The notes under the pieces: model-generated
Told to the model about the DNA's origin: nothing
Seen by the model: the letters and a program-made list of their open reading frames with translations, nothing else
Databases searched by the model: none
Position numbers and translations under genes: made by a program
NCBI GenBank assembly: GCA_947179485.1
Contig: OX359245.1
Coordinates: 46,549,067-46,613,066, forward strand
DNA: 64,000 nucleotides
Direction of reading: 5' to 3'
Source of the DNA: Allacma fusca
Taxonomy: Eukaryota > Arthropoda > Collembola > Symphypleona > Sminthuridae
Shown: positions 42,280 to 56,300 of the stretch, in pieces
Position numbering within the stretch: position 1 is the stretch's first letter
Layout of the letters: each line of letters begins with the position of its first letter

Positions 42280-43959
42280 ATGGCCGTATTTAGGAAGTTC
42301 TGTGACATGCTGTTATTTTACATATTTTTTCTACCCACAGTACCTCTGCTGTTAACTCTAGTTTTGATCTTCTGGCTCCTCCCAGTTTTGCTGTACAGAT
42401 CCATCGTTTGGGTCCTCGCCAGGACGTTTCGGAAGGACTTACTCTCTTTCGTATCAGGTATTGCAGGAGCTTACGTGGACCCCGATCCGAATAAAACCAT
42501 TTCAAATTTCCTCGTCGGATTTGTTCTCCCTGGTGACATCTCATCCCAGAGAATTTCCCAACTTTTTCAGGAAAGGGTCCTCAATTCCAAAGACGCAAAT
42601 GGGAATTTAGTTTATGAACGACTACAACAGAGTTTGGCACGATTCATGGGTTATGCGTTTTGGACGAACGATCCGAACTTTATGGTAAGCAACCACGTGA
42701 GAGACTACGACTATCAAGGAGACTTGCGTTTATCTCAAACTCCGGATGAACATGAAATCCAACGTATTTGGCTATCCTTGGCTGGAGCTCCTTGGAAAAC
42801 GAATCAGAGCCCTTGGGAGTACCTCGTGGTCCGAAACTACTGTCACGCAGGAACAACTGCACCTCACAGTTTAATAATATTCCGCGTGGACCACGTCTAT
42901 TGCGATTTTTACAGCTTAATTGGCTTACTCCAGGTCGTATTTCGCTCACCTTTTACAACGACAAAAATTTCCGGGAACAAAACCGCCTTGTCGTGGAAAC
43001 AATTGAAATCTCTTTTGACCTTGCCGTATGCCATTTTTGACCAAATGTTTACCATCGGAAACAAAAAAAGGCCGTTAAGTGAACGTCAGGGTTCCAGTAA
43101 CCTGTGCTTCAACTTTACTTCAATCATACCCGTGGATGATATTAAACGCATCAGGAAAAACCATGGAGTTGCATATAACGCTGTGATTTTATCCGCTATA
43201 AATGGCGCTATAGCAAGAGCGCTAAGTGACGCTGGAGCAACCCCCCCTGAAAGTATAAATCTGGGTTATGGACTGCCCTTATCTAATCATCCCGGAGGAT
43301 TTAATGCACATGTGTAATGCACCCTCATTTGATTTTACGCATTGAGCGGAATGTTTTGAACAACTTTGCGCGTGTTGTCGGAAGGCGGGAAAATTTTGAC
43401 AACGACAATTATTTGTGTGGAATTTCAGGACACAAAGCACTATGGAACTACCGTGCTATGCAGATAGCCCCAAAGAGCGCTTGCGCCGAACTCACGATAT
43501 CATTGTGGAGGGTGCAGACTCCCTGTTACCATTGGTCTTTGCCTACTTCTTGCGTTTCCTGGCACTAGCACCTGTGCCAATCATTTGGACTTTGCAGCGC
43601 CAAATCCTAGCGCCCAGTAAATTCCTGCCCAGTTATTTCTTAACAAATATGCCCGTCACAACTACCAAGGAGAATGTGGACGGGTTGGAAATTGTTGATA
43701 TTTTCCATGGCGTATCCGTTACACATGGAATAGGTAGGTTTTTATGGATTACTGTATAATTTCGTAAAAGCATTTTACGGAAGTTGTTGAATTATTTTTA
43801 AATTGGAATTTTTGTTGATTCCTAGGACTTTTTATCTCCTGTTTGGGAATAAATAACAAACAAAGATTCTTTTTCAACATGGATAAGTCCGTTTTTGGCG
43901 ACGAGGCATCCGCTAAAAAAATTTCAGTGTATTTTGAGGAGGAGCTTAAGGCCCTGTGA
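42280..43959 (+). CDS. WSD6: WS/DGAT-like O-acyltransferase
   Basis: Exons 42280-43313, 43429-43733 and 43826-43959; 1473 nt, 490 residues. The domain order matches WSD4 and WSD5. SPWE, the active-site variant DHVYCDF (Phe for Tyr at the position after the Asp), YNAVILSAINGAIARAL, GYGLPLSNHPGG, ERLRRTH, LTNMP and GVSVTHGIG|LFISCLG are present. This is the most diverged of the three intact copies, especially in the N-terminal membrane region and around residues 215-270. Introns are only 115 and 92 bases, lacking the degenerate GGGTACC-rich insert that swells intron 1 in WSD1 and WSD4. It is the last gene of the array; nothing recognisable follows for 20 kb. Confidence 0.82.
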
Positions 43960-46018
43960 ATTTACCCAGACCTGGGTTTACGAGGATGAGGCGAAGATTA
44001 ATAAAATGTTTTGAGCCATTCAAAAATGTCGTTCACATGATTCAATAGATCATCCGCCATGTTATGGAAAGAGACTGACCACGTAAATTTACTGCACACA
44101 TTTTTATTCAAATCGGCTTTAATTTTAATAACAGGAAATTTTGGACGGATGGCTCAATACGAAATTATAAAGTTCTTGAAATATGAAAATTGGATAAATA
44201 TGGTACTTACGCCAAAAATTCAGAATCCTTCTTTATTACATTTGCAGTACCATTACAAAAAAAAACTGATTTGCATAGAAAAGCATTGTAAAATATTTTA
44301 TTCAAAACAACCCATCTTTCTGAAATGCTCATGGAATATAACCTCCAGATCTAAAATGAAGTGTGTCATAAAAATGTAATCAAAGAAATATTTTACATAA
44401 ATAGACGTATCTTAGTTTCATATAAAATATTTTACAGAATTAATTTTTTTAAAGTAAAATTGTCTTATTGCATAAAGTCTGTGAATTTTGGGTTTTGACA
44501 TAAACATGAATAGTGACGATTCATTATTTCTACGGAAGGGAATTCTACATTTAAAAAAATTATTCCGCCGTACGAATTTTTTAAAATGTAAATTTCATAA
44601 ATTATTTAAGAATCTCACATTAAAAATCTGAAGTTATCGTGCGCACATGTGGCAAAACTGATATCATTATTCATGCAAACCAACATATTCAAACTTGTGG
44701 AATCTATTATCAAGTGACTCACTAGCCTAGATACGCTTGATATAGTTCTTGTACATATATCCAGAAAATTCTGGAATTGTGTGAGAAGCTAAAGTGGAGT
44801 TGGAGTTAATTATTTGTGTACTCTTTGTGGTAATGAGAATTGGACTGGTATAAAACATTAAATTAAAAAATTCCGTTCGAAATTCAGGCTTGCGCTCATT
44901 TAAATTTCCCGCCAAAATTTTAGAATAAAATAACATGGAAATTTACTTGGTTATGCGTTTTTACGGCAGTGCCCTCTAGATTGACTAAAAATTCTACCTG
45001 AATAAATCTTCTAACTGCATCTACGGTGGATAGATCCCTAACGGAAGATTCTTCGATGAAATAATTTTTTATAACCGATGCGTCCACGAATCCTTAAACC
45101 CGCATCGTTAACCACAAATTACGCTGAATTCCGCCTCAATAAAAGTATCTTACAGAGGCAAATTTGCACCAGATCCAGTACTGTACTTGGGGGATGTGGA
45201 AAAGTGGAGTGGTAATTTCTGGATGGTCTTCGGCAGAATTGAATCGTCCAAGAGACGATGCAAAAACCGTAAATATTGCTGAAAATATTTTTGTGATGTG
45301 ATTATCTGCTAGAATTCTTTTTAGCTCTCGAAAGAATTCAATTCCCCTTGAAAATGTTTCAGCTGAAGAAATTTCATCTTGACTGAAAATTTGTGGGAAA
45401 AATTTTGACTCGAAATTCAGATAGGTTACATAAATTTGAGTGAAATTTCCCCGACTAATACTTTTCCCTACCGTAATTGAAGGAACGTTAAAAATGTATT
45501 AATTTTCCCACCCACACAAGAACTTGTACGAGAGGCCTGGTTAAAAATTTTAATGGGCGCATTTGCCCAGGAACATCACCTCGCTCTCCGTCCCCACGTT
45601 CCCCATAAAAAGGCCGTTCAGAATGCAGAGGAGGGTTGCTAATCGGAAATTTGCGGACAATAGCCCATTAATTTGAGGGAAGAGCCTCATCCCAAGTCAT
45701 ATTCAAAGGTTCAGGTTTAATTTTCTCCCTAAGGAAATAATAACGCATGGAAATGTTCACCTTGGAAAAAATTCGGGCCCTTTTAACATTGTATGACAAG
45801 CAGACGACAGAACATCAGAAATGCATTAGAGGCGGCGTTTGTATATGGGAACACGTTCCTATGTCTCGTCCCTGGTTTAAACACATGTGCGTACATAATG
45901 GTGGACCCATCATGCCAAATAAAAATTTGTCTCGGAGCTAAAATATACGCACTCCCCCAAGTTATTGCATCATATAACAAACAAGGAGTAAATCTCTGAA
46001 TTTTTATGACTTGCCCAG

Positions 46019-46053
<35 letters not shown>

Positions 46054-46489
46054 TCGCTGGCCTCATGCAAATCCTCCTATTTATGACCATTATTATCTTT
46101 TTGCACGAGCGTGTTTCTCATGTATAGGATTTTCAGGCTTTGCATATATGATCCAATATGGCACTTGAGCATTGTGTAAAAAACCCATTCCTTTCTAACC
46201 CTTTTTCCTGTTGTTATTGTCTCTCCTCTCAGAATTCCGAGTCAAGTGCTGTGCTTTTGTTTCTTCTGTAAATAATTCAGATTTTCATGGCACTGGAGCT
46301 TCTTTCAGGGGTGCTTTTGACCTCTTTTTCATTTTTCCCATTTTGAATAAATGCGGAACATTGGGCCAGAGTAACTGAAAACATGTTTTTGATGTAATAT
46401 TTTTTCCGTCAAGTGTTACACAAGATTTTTCACTCGAATATTTATTTCGGATTCTTGTACTCAAAATATTGACTGGATGCAATTTCTAC
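43960..46489. other. Non-coding, array edge
   Basis: WSD 3' flank for about 150 bases, then no match to the array and no gene. A (CT)n microsatellite of about 28 bases is at 46023-46050; open frames across it are compositional. Confidence 0.5.
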
Positions 46490-46960
46490 CGAAATATTTG
46501 CTGGAAAATATTTTATACCCAAATATTTGTGGGTAAAAAAGGTTTTTGCCAAACAATTTGTCAAAGAAAAGTTGTTAACCAAATATTTTTTCCTTCAAAT
46601 TTTCCATTCAAATATTTTCTCCTTTGAATTTGTGCGGCCAAATATTTGTTTCATAAAAATGTTGGCCAAAATATTTGTTTCATAGAAATGTTGCGCCCAA
46701 ATATTTACTACAAAAATATTTTGTAAAAAAATATTTGCTCCATAAAAACTTTGCAACCAAATATTTGCTCGTTCAAACTTTTGCACCCAAATATTTGCCC
46801 CTTCAAACTTTTGCACCCAAATATTTGCTCCCTCAAAATTTTATCATTAGATTTTTTATTACAGTATTTTTCATTCAAACATGTTGTGTTCAAAATTGTT
46901 TGACAGAAAAGTTTGTAACAGAAAAATTTTCGCCCAAAATTTTTTCTAACAGAAATTAAA
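46490..46960. repeat. 30-bp minisatellite (AAATATTTG)
   Basis: Diverged units of CCAAATATTTGCTCGTTCAA-ACTTTTGCAC, 30 bases, clearest at 46745-46845 and fading to both sides. Open frames on both strands are by-products of the repeat. Confidence 0.75.
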
Positions 46961-49449
46961 TTTTGCAAGAATCTATTTAAAGAAATCTTTTACAAAATAG
47001 CTTTTGGGGCACTGTGAGACATCATTTCCCCTAAATTTCCCATCCCTTTCTTCAAATGTGAGATGAAAAATTGTGAGAGAAAAACAGGATAAGAATAATT
47101 GTAAAATTTGGTATGCTTTCTTTGTGTCATGTTAAGTTTTATCTGCTTCTTAACGGTCCTAGCCATAATACATGACAGAGTCTTTACATGTAATGTTAGG
47201 GTTATGCAAATGAACCTAATGAGGGATTTTTTCGTGGGAAACTTGAAAATGCAAATGCTCTCGAGAGGTCTTATGATAATTAATGGGAATGGAGGAGGAA
47301 TTAGGAAGACATCTCTTCCTAATCTCTTCACGCACTGTCCATTTAAATACATGGGGCTGTCTCCGAGACTGTAACAGTACATTATGGGGAAGTGCAATTG
47401 TGGAGAGTCCAGTGCTTGAAGCAAATCTTCTGAGACTTGTTCAACCGTGACGGAAATGGCTCAGAGACATTTCCAAAGTACGAGAGACCGTTACATAAGA
47501 ATTTTACCCTTGCCTTATTATATTACACAAGCACATCTCTTCAATTTGTTAAATCTCTGTTTTTTTTCCTCATGCCTTAATACACTGGGACTAATATGTG
47601 TGTTTGTGTATGGAAGGAGGATGGAAAGAGAGAGAGATATGGAAGGTGAGAAGTTTATAAGGAATAAATGTGGTATTTATTATCCGTTACGGTGGATTAA
47701 CTTGAGCATGAGGAATTAAAGGCATAGCTGAAAGGGCAAGTATAGAGAGTTGAATGGAACGCTTATTCCTTTTTTGGGTGCTTGCACTTCAGATCCCTGT
47801 AATGGACTGATGGACCAAATTTTAAAGTTCCACAAGAACGTGTTTCTTCCGAGCTTATAATTAAGCCAAAAATGTTTACCTACAAATTTTTCACTAAAAC
47901 GTTTTTATTTCAAAACATTTTACCGCCAGGTTTCCATACAATTGTGAAAATATTTCTGCGATAATAAATGCTCATATTTTGCAATTTGCGTTAAAAATTT
48001 ACAGAAAATATGCATAAAATTTGGAATGGTAGGAATGAAAATCCGTTAAATTTTTTGAAAATTTTATTCAAAATAACCAAACTTGGAAAACATATCTCAA
48101 ATTTTAAGGGCTGTAATAAAATTCGCCCAAATTTTTCACTTGAGCATAAAAATGCGTCTAAATTTTAACGTTACATTATTAGGGCAGTAAAAATTACTTG
48201 AAATTTTTGACCAGAAATGAAAATCAATAGTATTTTAAAGGCAGGAATGAAAATTTTGACTCTCAATGTTTGCTTCATAAATTTCTGTAAAAATTCCAAA
48301 ATTTTAATGAATACTCAAAGATTTTATATTTGCATAAAATTGTTAAAAAGGGCATTTGTGGTGATAAAATTTCTTGAAACAAATTTCAAAATTTCACTTC
48401 CATTTAATTTAAAATTCATGTATGGTTTATGGGGGAAACTGTGAAAATGCACCTCAAATTTAATGACAGAAAAGAAAATACACGCGTATTCTGAGAGGTT
48501 CTTTCTCAAAATAATTTTTATTATGACATGGAAGATTACCTCCATATAAATAAAAATAACCCCATGAAATTCTAAGGGTTTCCTCCTTTGCAAATGTCTG
48601 CCATTCTCCTTGATGCATTTGCAAAATAAATGAGCTCCCATTTTCCCCTCATTTCCAGGAGAGCAAGAGTATAGGAATGTGAGGTTCCTCATCCATCTCC
48701 ACTTTTCCCTATTGCACCCGTTGATTCAATATAAAACTTTTGTGTGTGTGTATAATTTACTAGATGAAGCCTTATTCTCTCTCCCTCTCTGTTTCTTTCC
48801 TTATGGAAAAAGGGCTCCTTCAGAAAAGCCCCCTTTCTTCCTCGTCCTGCATAAGAGCCCATATTCTCGAGCATTACTTTAAATAGAAGATCATCAGGGA
48901 AAGACGTGGCTCCATAAAACTCCCATGTGAAACAATACATTTCCCATTTGTGTCTCCTATGTTTGCTCTCACTTCGTATAAACTATTTCCATTTAAAAGT
49001 CATTTTGTCTGGAAAGCCCACAGACAACGTATTTTCTCTCCTCGTATATAAATTCCCCTATTTGGGAAAAAATACTCAATTTTCAGGGCCCTAGACATCC
49101 GACAATTTTTACCCATTCAGCGCCTCCATTCATTTTTCATTCAGTTTTCTCCAAGATTCACATTTGCATATGAATTCATAAAATGTACAGAAGAAATTGA
49201 TGCGAATTTGTGAGTTTTTCTTGGGATATTGAGTTGTTTCATAAAATATTGCATTAAATATTATATGACATTTAATATAAAATGTCAAAATTTCAAACAA
49301 TCTTATTTTCGAAAAAGTAGACCTTTCTTGGAAAATATCCACATATTGGAATTTTGTGAAATATTGAGATAATCTTTTCTGAAAATGCAGATCAAATATT
49401 AGGATTTTTAGGGAAATTTGAAAACTTTCATTGAACTATTGCAAGTTTT
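46961..49449. other. No gene seen
   Basis: AT-rich, with pyrimidine-rich tracts and scattered AAATTTT words. No frame has recognisable protein features. Confidence 0.45.
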
Positions 49450-49920
49450 GGGTAAATATTGCATTTATGGGGTAAATATTGCAATTTTTGGGGAAATTTT
49501 GCATTTTTTGGGGAAATATTGCACTTTTTGGGGAAATATTGAACTTTTTGGGGAAATATTACAATTTTCTGGAAAATATTGCAATTTTCTGGAAAATATT
49601 GCAATTTTGTGGGAAATATTACAATTCTCGGGAAAATATTAAAATCTTAGTAAACATATTTTAATTTTTGGAAAAAATTGCACTTTTCAGGAAAATATTG
49701 TAATTTTCGGGAAAGTATTGCAATTTTCGGGAAGGTTTCATATTTGTGGGAAAGTTTTACAATTTTCGGGAAAGTATTGCAATTTTCCGGAAAGTTTCGG
49801 AATTTTCAGGAAAGAATTGCAATTTTAAAGAAATTAGCGCAATTTTCGGGAAAGTATCACAATTTTGGGGAAAATATTCGATTTATCATGAAATTAATTC
49901 AAATTTTTGGGGAAAAATTT
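49450..49920. repeat. 20-bp minisatellite (GGGGAAATATTGCACTTTTT)
   Basis: About 22 units of 20 bases, nearly exact at 49510-49620 and more diverged after 49680 (GGGAAAGTATTGCAATTTTC). It creates three overlapping artificial frames with repeated F-G-K-Y-C-N-F wording. Confidence 0.88.
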
Positions 49921-51034
49921 AATTGAAATTGTTCGAACATGCAAAATGCATATATATATTATCCAGTTTTCCCTAATTTCGGAAACATTTTTCTAAAAAT
50001 TTGAAATGCAATAATAGGTTCAGAATTGCAGCAATCTTAAGCGTTCCCTTTAACGAGAATGTTTTAGAAACCCCCAAATGAAAGTTTTTTAGGGATCTCT
50101 TTATAACACAGTGTAAAAAAAGGGAAATATATGTAGTGAAATCCCGTGGGAGAAAAGTGTAATGGGATTTCCTTGGAGCTTAACTTATTTGCATTTAAAT
50201 GCATTACAATTAAACTAAAGGAGGATTTCCAGGGAGTGGCGTCCATTTTATTTTCAGGAGTCCGATTACGATTCAACTAATTGCCCTCATTTACATTATA
50301 CAAGCCCCAATTGCATTAGGGCTGAGGGAAATTCCGGGTTTTGAATATACAGTTGGCTGTCACTGTAAAAAATAGACGTTTGTTGTAACAGCGGATGTTT
50401 TAATTGTGGTCACCATTTTGTTGGTAAAAATATTTGCAGGTCCAGCCTATTTGTTTACGTGTTTTTTGTGAATATAGGAGATTACGAATGATTTTCAGTG
50501 GAAATTTTGGGATTCTTGGGGAGCAGCTATACAAAGAGGATACTGTATATGGGGGAGACTGTACCTGTTTAAAAATGCATTGGAATTTATTACAGCGCTT
50601 GTACAAATGGGAAAAGCAATTCCTGTGGGAGAAAATTCTAGCATCATTTTTTGGGGGTAATTGTGGCCCTGTTTTTTGCCATTTTTTTTAAATTCAAGGA
50701 GGAAAAATTTTCAATAAATTTCAAAGGGTTGTGAGAAAGTGCAGGGAAAATGTGGAACTTTTAGTGGGTAGAATCTGCCGGGGAAACGTATTGGCATTTA
50801 TGATTATGGCCGAGGATGTACATTAGAGATTATAGTTATTTTTTTTGACTCTCCGTTCCAGGGAGTGCAAGCGAAAGGAATTTTTTTTAGTTTGAGTGTA
50901 TCGTTGTGGCAAGTGAAAAAAAATCGGAAAGCTGGAGCTTGTTTCGTATTTGGGAAAGTATTTATAAGAAGAAAACATGTGCTGGGGAATTGGGGCAGGG
51001 ATTCGGATAGGATTATGAAATATTTGAAAAATTT
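49921..51034. other. No gene seen
   Basis: AT-rich non-coding sequence. The frame at 50434-50691 has no recognisable features. Confidence 0.45.
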
Positions 51035-52235
51035 AGGTCAAGTTCAAGTTTGACCTCGGTTTAAGTCAAGGTAGAATCAAGTTATGAGCACTTTTAAATT
51101 AAATTAAAGTCCAAGTTTCAAGCTCAGATCAAAAATACAATAAAGTGAACAACAGTGGACCAGAATTTGACCTGATCTACAGCTAAACTTGACCTGAAAT
51201 AAGATGGATAAACTTGAGTTTGATCTAAATTTAAGATTGAAGTTAAATTCGAATGTGCCAAATTATATTTGACCTTTAATTGAAGTTTGAACTTAATTTC
51301 ACTTAAACTTGAACTGCACTTGAAATTGAACTTAATTTTACTTACACTTGACCTATACATGACATTTGACCTAAATTTTGCTTAAACTTGACCTATACAT
51401 GACATTTGACCGTAATTTTTCTAAACTTGACCTATAAATGAAACTTGACTTTGATTTCGCTTAAGCTTGAAATGTACTTGAAATTTGAACTTAATTGCAC
51501 TTACACTTAACATATACATGCCATTTGACCTTAATTTCCCATAAACTTGACCTATACATGACATTTGACCTTAATTTTGTGGAACTTGACCTATACATGA
51601 AACTTGTCCTTGATTTCACTTTAACTTGAAATGTACTTGACATTTGACATTAATTTCACTTAATCTTGACCTGCACTTGAAATTTGACCTTACGTTTACT
51701 TCATCTTGACCTATAAATGATAAATGACATTTGACCTTATTTTCAGTTTAAACTTGACCTGGACATGACATTTTACCTTGATTTTACTTAACATTAACCT
51801 GAACCTAACAGTTTACAAAAATTTCAATTGCTCTTGAGCCGTACTTGACATTTGACCCTAACTTTGCTCAAACTTGACAGAAACGTCATATTTGACCTTA
51901 ATTTCAATGAAGTTTGACCCTGACTGGACATTTGACCTCTATCACATTTAAATTAGACCTGCATTTGCCTCAACACGTGAGCTCTGATCTTTGTCCTTAA
52001 TTTCATTCAAAATTCCCCTGTATTTGACATTAGACCTTAATTTAACCTAAACATGACCTGATCTTGACCTTTGCAATCAACCTCACTTAAACTTGACACG
52101 AATTTAATATTTTACATAAATTTCATTCTCACGCTACTTTTACGTAACTTTTGACCCCAATTTCCCTTAAATATGACCCGTACCTGATATTTGACCTAAA
52201 TATCCCTTAAACTTGACCCGTACCTGAAATTTATT
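51035..52235. repeat. 40-bp minisatellite (TTGACCT)
   Basis: About 30 diverged units of roughly 40 bases (ACTTGACCTATACATGACAT then TTGACCTTAATTTxxCTTAA). Each unit usually has two TTGACCT words on the same strand. The array spans 1.2 kb, with the clearest period at 51340-51720. Confidence 0.85.
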
Positions 52236-53279
52236 TCAAAGTCACGTCCTGCCCTGACCCGACCGCACCCCTGGTTAATACTAGTTGGCTGACGGACGGC
52301 TGGACAAGTTTCTAAGTGGCGGAGTGGAGAGGAGAAAAAAATATACAGAGCAACAGCTTTGAAATATAAGGGAAGCATTTCTCACTCGTATGGCTGATCG
52401 TGCGTAAATTTATTCGATTCTCTGCCCATTACCTTTCCCCTCTGCGACCCAAGAATAATAAGTGAAAGCTAACGTTTTTCTCTACCTCTAGGCAAAGGGA
52501 CTTTCACTTCCATTCCCAACACACACCCACGGACCATACATACCCAAAACTATTTTTCACACTCCAATATCAAATTTAATGTTACGGGACCTTCGCATGC
52601 CTCCCTTCCCTTTTTGAGACCTCTGCCTTTAAATAACATTGAAATGCTCACTATCCTCTCCCATCCTTCACGCTCACATTTCCCCAGACATAATAGACCT
52701 ATTAAATATTAACCAGTCGACGAAAAGGGAAAAATTACACTTTTGTTTTCCCCATATAGCCCACTGTCTCAAAAATTACATTCGTTTACATATATGCACA
52801 TAGTAGTTGTAAAAATGTCAGGTATTTTTCTCTACATTCAGCTTGTTATTAAAAACGCTATTTCAGAGTAGTTTTGTTTCCCTGGAATTTAGGGTTATTA
52901 AGGAATATAATAGCTAGGACGCATATATAGGAATCAACCCATTAGTTATTTATTAAACGGGTCCCTCCGCTTCCCTCCCACGCTTATAAAAAGTAGATAT
53001 ATTCAGACGAAAATTAAATGCTAAGAGGCTGTTCCAGTGTATTTTTTTTTTGTCAACGCAAACACAGTGAGATCTCATTATATATACTGGGGCCGTTAGA
53101 AAAAGCATTTTTTCCACTGGGGAAAATATTTCTACACGTTGGCATTGAACACAATGTTAATTTTTGTTCTTGTATGAAATATTTTGGGGAAATGTGTGAA
53201 ACAACTTTCTTAGTATTTACTTCAAAATCTTCTTCACAAAATTTGCCCTTAAAGATAAGAAAATTTGTTGCAAATATTT
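52236..53279. other. No gene seen
   Basis: Somewhat more GC-rich and pyrimidine-rich (52390-52700), otherwise featureless. No exons recognised. Confidence 0.45.
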
Positions 53280-53800
53280 GTCCATAAAATCATTTTGTTT
53301 GACGCAAAACGTTTTTTCTAGAATGACTTAATTTTGTATAAAAATTTGTGAAGATTTTGCTGTAAAATTTTTTGACTATTTTTAAACATTTTGTCACACA
53401 AGTTTTTCATAATTGTCTGTAGATTTTGCTGCTAAATTTTTCCTGGAATTTCGAAACTATTTTGTTGTCAAATTTGCTCTCAAATTCGACATGATTTTGT
53501 TGTAGAGTTTGTCCGTATATTGGTAAACATTTCGCTGTAAATTTTGCGAATTTTGCAATATTTGCTAGCAAAATTATAAAACCTGTTCCAAAATTTGTTC
53601 TTAAGTTTGTGAAAAATTTGGCCGAAATATTTTAAACAATTTTCTGCAAAATTTGGCAGAAATATTGTACACAATTTTCTGCAAAATCGTTTTGCAAAAC
53701 TTGTCTGCAAAATTTGGCCGAAATATTGTAAACAAATTTCTGCAAAACCGTTTTGCAAACTTTGTCTGCAAATTTGTCTGCAAATTTGTTAACAATTAAT
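53280..53800. repeat. GCAAAATTTGG minisatellite
   Basis: Two alternating unit types are visible at 53620-53790: one of about 35 bases (GCAAAATTTGGCCGAAATAT and on) and one of about 26 bases (GCAAAACCGTTTTGCAAACT and on). Both fade leftward. Confidence 0.7.
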
Positions 53801-56139
53801 TGCAAGCACTCGGCTGTAAATGTTTCACCCCCTCTTTGAAAAGCCCATAAGCAAATTCCTTGAAAACGTCGTGATAGGAAAAGGTTACCATGAAAAAAAT
53901 TATTGCCTCGGAATTAATAAAGTTTATAAAGTGTAAAAATTGTGATGGAAATGTTAACTCAAAGCAATTATGGCATCCTCCCAAAATTTCCTGAAGCCCC
54001 ATATGTTCCTGGCGAAGAAAATATTCACCCAAGGAATTGACTTCAGTTGTAAATAAATCCCCTTGAAATTTTACATGCTCATTATATTTGTTGGGATGTT
54101 ACGATGGGAGCTTTAAATTTTTTGTAGATACACTTATGTGTATGAACGTAAGATGAATGTAAACTGGAGATGATGTGTAACGTCGGTAGAAAAAAACTTG
54201 TAACAACTTTGACAGAAAATTGTAGCCATTGAGTGAGTATAGAAGGAGGTTCTGTGCAGAGTAGCTCCGGACTTAGTAGATATGTATCAAATTTGTGAAG
54301 AATTTAGATATAGATAAGATTCGATCCAAAGGGTTATATAGTGTGGATGGTGTGGAAAATTTGGGATTTCTGTCACATCCGGATTCTTTGGGTCTCGGTG
54401 GGAAAATATTGTTCCTTTTCCTTTCTGATGCCTCGCACTTTTCACCCGTTTTTCGGCTTAGACCTTGCAAAGCCCGTTACATGTACTTTTTTCTACAAGT
54501 TACACAAAACATTGGGGTTGTTTCAAAAACTATGCGGAATGATATAGAAAGGGGCACGCGTAACGGAGGCTCCGGTTATAACTGACCCCAAATATTTTTT
54601 TGGAAAATATTCTAGCAAAACCTGGATTTACCAAAATTTTGCAAAATTCCACTGAAAATCTTCAAACAAATTTGCCGCGTTTTATTTTTCCCATTAAAAT
54701 TTTTACTGAAAACTAAAACCTGCCTACTAAAAAATTTCCTCCTTCAAATATTTTAAGATAATTCGTATTCACCCCAATTTTACAAACTTGTAGTGAAAAA
54801 AATATGACTAAAGTTAGGTTTGCTCCATTGTAAAAAAACATTTCTTGAAACATTTAAAGAAAATTTTAAATTTAATATTTTTTCCCGTAATTGTTTTCCA
54901 AGAAAATCTGTATTTGCATGCATTTTAATATACTTACCGAAAATATTTACAGGAAACTCAGATTTTCACCAACTTTAATATTTTTTCACGCAAAATGCTT
55001 TAACTAATTTTGTGCCAATGTTTGAAATCTGCAGGAATACAAAAACCCTATAGTTGTATCACTGAAATTTTTTTCCCGCGTGTAAAATTGCATGGAATTT
55101 TTACAGACCAGGTTTGTGGGGAGCCCGTATAGAAAGAATGCACGTTGCCCATGAATATATCCATACATATTTAATATGTGTATAGGACAGCACGAGCCGG
55201 CTATATAGAACATTTCTTTCTCTCTCACTTTCTCCTCTGACTTTATTTTACGAACTTTCTCTGCGTGAAGCCGTCGCTGAAATTTCTTTTGACTCTTTGC
55301 CACGGAACGTAACATCACGGGGGAAAATTTTATCTGGTATATGTGCATTTGCGTGCATAGTGCTCAATGGGTGTGTATATGTGGATTTTCCTGGGCTTTT
55401 TCACCAGCTGTGATACTCCATGGTTTTTGGTATCTTCCGTAAAATATAGGGTAGCTTTGGATTCCCCGTCTGTCTCCATGTGTCGGGTTGGATCTACGAG
55501 GTTTCCCTGTCCACAAATAACTATTGGTTTATTGCCGCGGGTTTTATTTATCGGTGCTACTACATATACTCAGCATCAATGGCGGGGAAAATTTGGCCCG
55601 AGGAATGGGATAAAATCTTACTTTTGTAATCATAGACATATTTCAGATATGTATGTTTAGACACCTTGGGGGATTCCCAGTAGGTAATTACTGGATAAAG
55701 TGGTACGATTTTGAAGCAATAAGTTAGAAAAATTATGTGTACCGAAGTTTTTAAAATATTTTTAAAAATTTACCAGTTTTAGTCCAGAATTATCTGTGGT
55801 AATTACATTTGTTTACAAATCCTATTCCTTTTATCGGATTACAAAATCCTGAGAGCTGGCGAAAAGAAAACGAGCTTCGAAAAAATTAAGGGAAGCGAAT
55901 TGTTTTAAACTTTCTCATGATTTCTTGGTTTAAAATTCTTTCGATGTTTTTGAAAATTTCTTTCCGGTTATCCTAAAAACAATCCAAAATATTTGATTCA
56001 AAATTAGTTTCAAATTTGCAATTTTTAATGAATTTGCTTAAGAATTGTTTTTAATGTTCGATTACTTAATATGTTGTAAAAAGATTGGTTCAAAACTTGT
56101 AAAAGAATTGTCGGACATTCGTTAACATTTGTGGAAACT
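53801..56139. other. No gene seen
   Basis: AT-rich non-coding sequence. Frames at 54295-54585 and 55367-55660 show no domain, signal peptide or splice context that I can support. Confidence 0.45.
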
Positions 56140-56300
56140 ATTGTTCAAATTTGTGAAAAATTTTCGTCAGATTTGCTTAAACTTTTCGTCAAATTTGTTA
56201 AAAATTTTCGTCAAATTTGTTAAAAATTTTCGTCACATTTGTTAAAAATTTTCGGCAAATTTGTTAAAAAATCTCAATAAATTGTCTGAAAATGTACTTG
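56140..56300. repeat. 22-bp minisatellite (TTTTCGTCAAATTTGTTAAAAA)
   Basis: About five clean 22-base units at 56160-56270, with diverged derivatives on both sides to about 56580. Confidence 0.8.

Noticed and set aside
45783-46070. 95-codon minus-strand frame with an acidic/arginine tract
   Set aside because: The E-R tract is the translation of the (CT)n microsatellite.
46595-46968. Asparagine/isoleucine-rich repeat protein on either strand
   Set aside because: By-product of the 30-bp minisatellite, open in both strands.
49418-49926. Overlapping frames with repeated aromatic residues as a repeat protein
   Set aside because: They are translations of the 20-bp minisatellite and appear in several frames at once.
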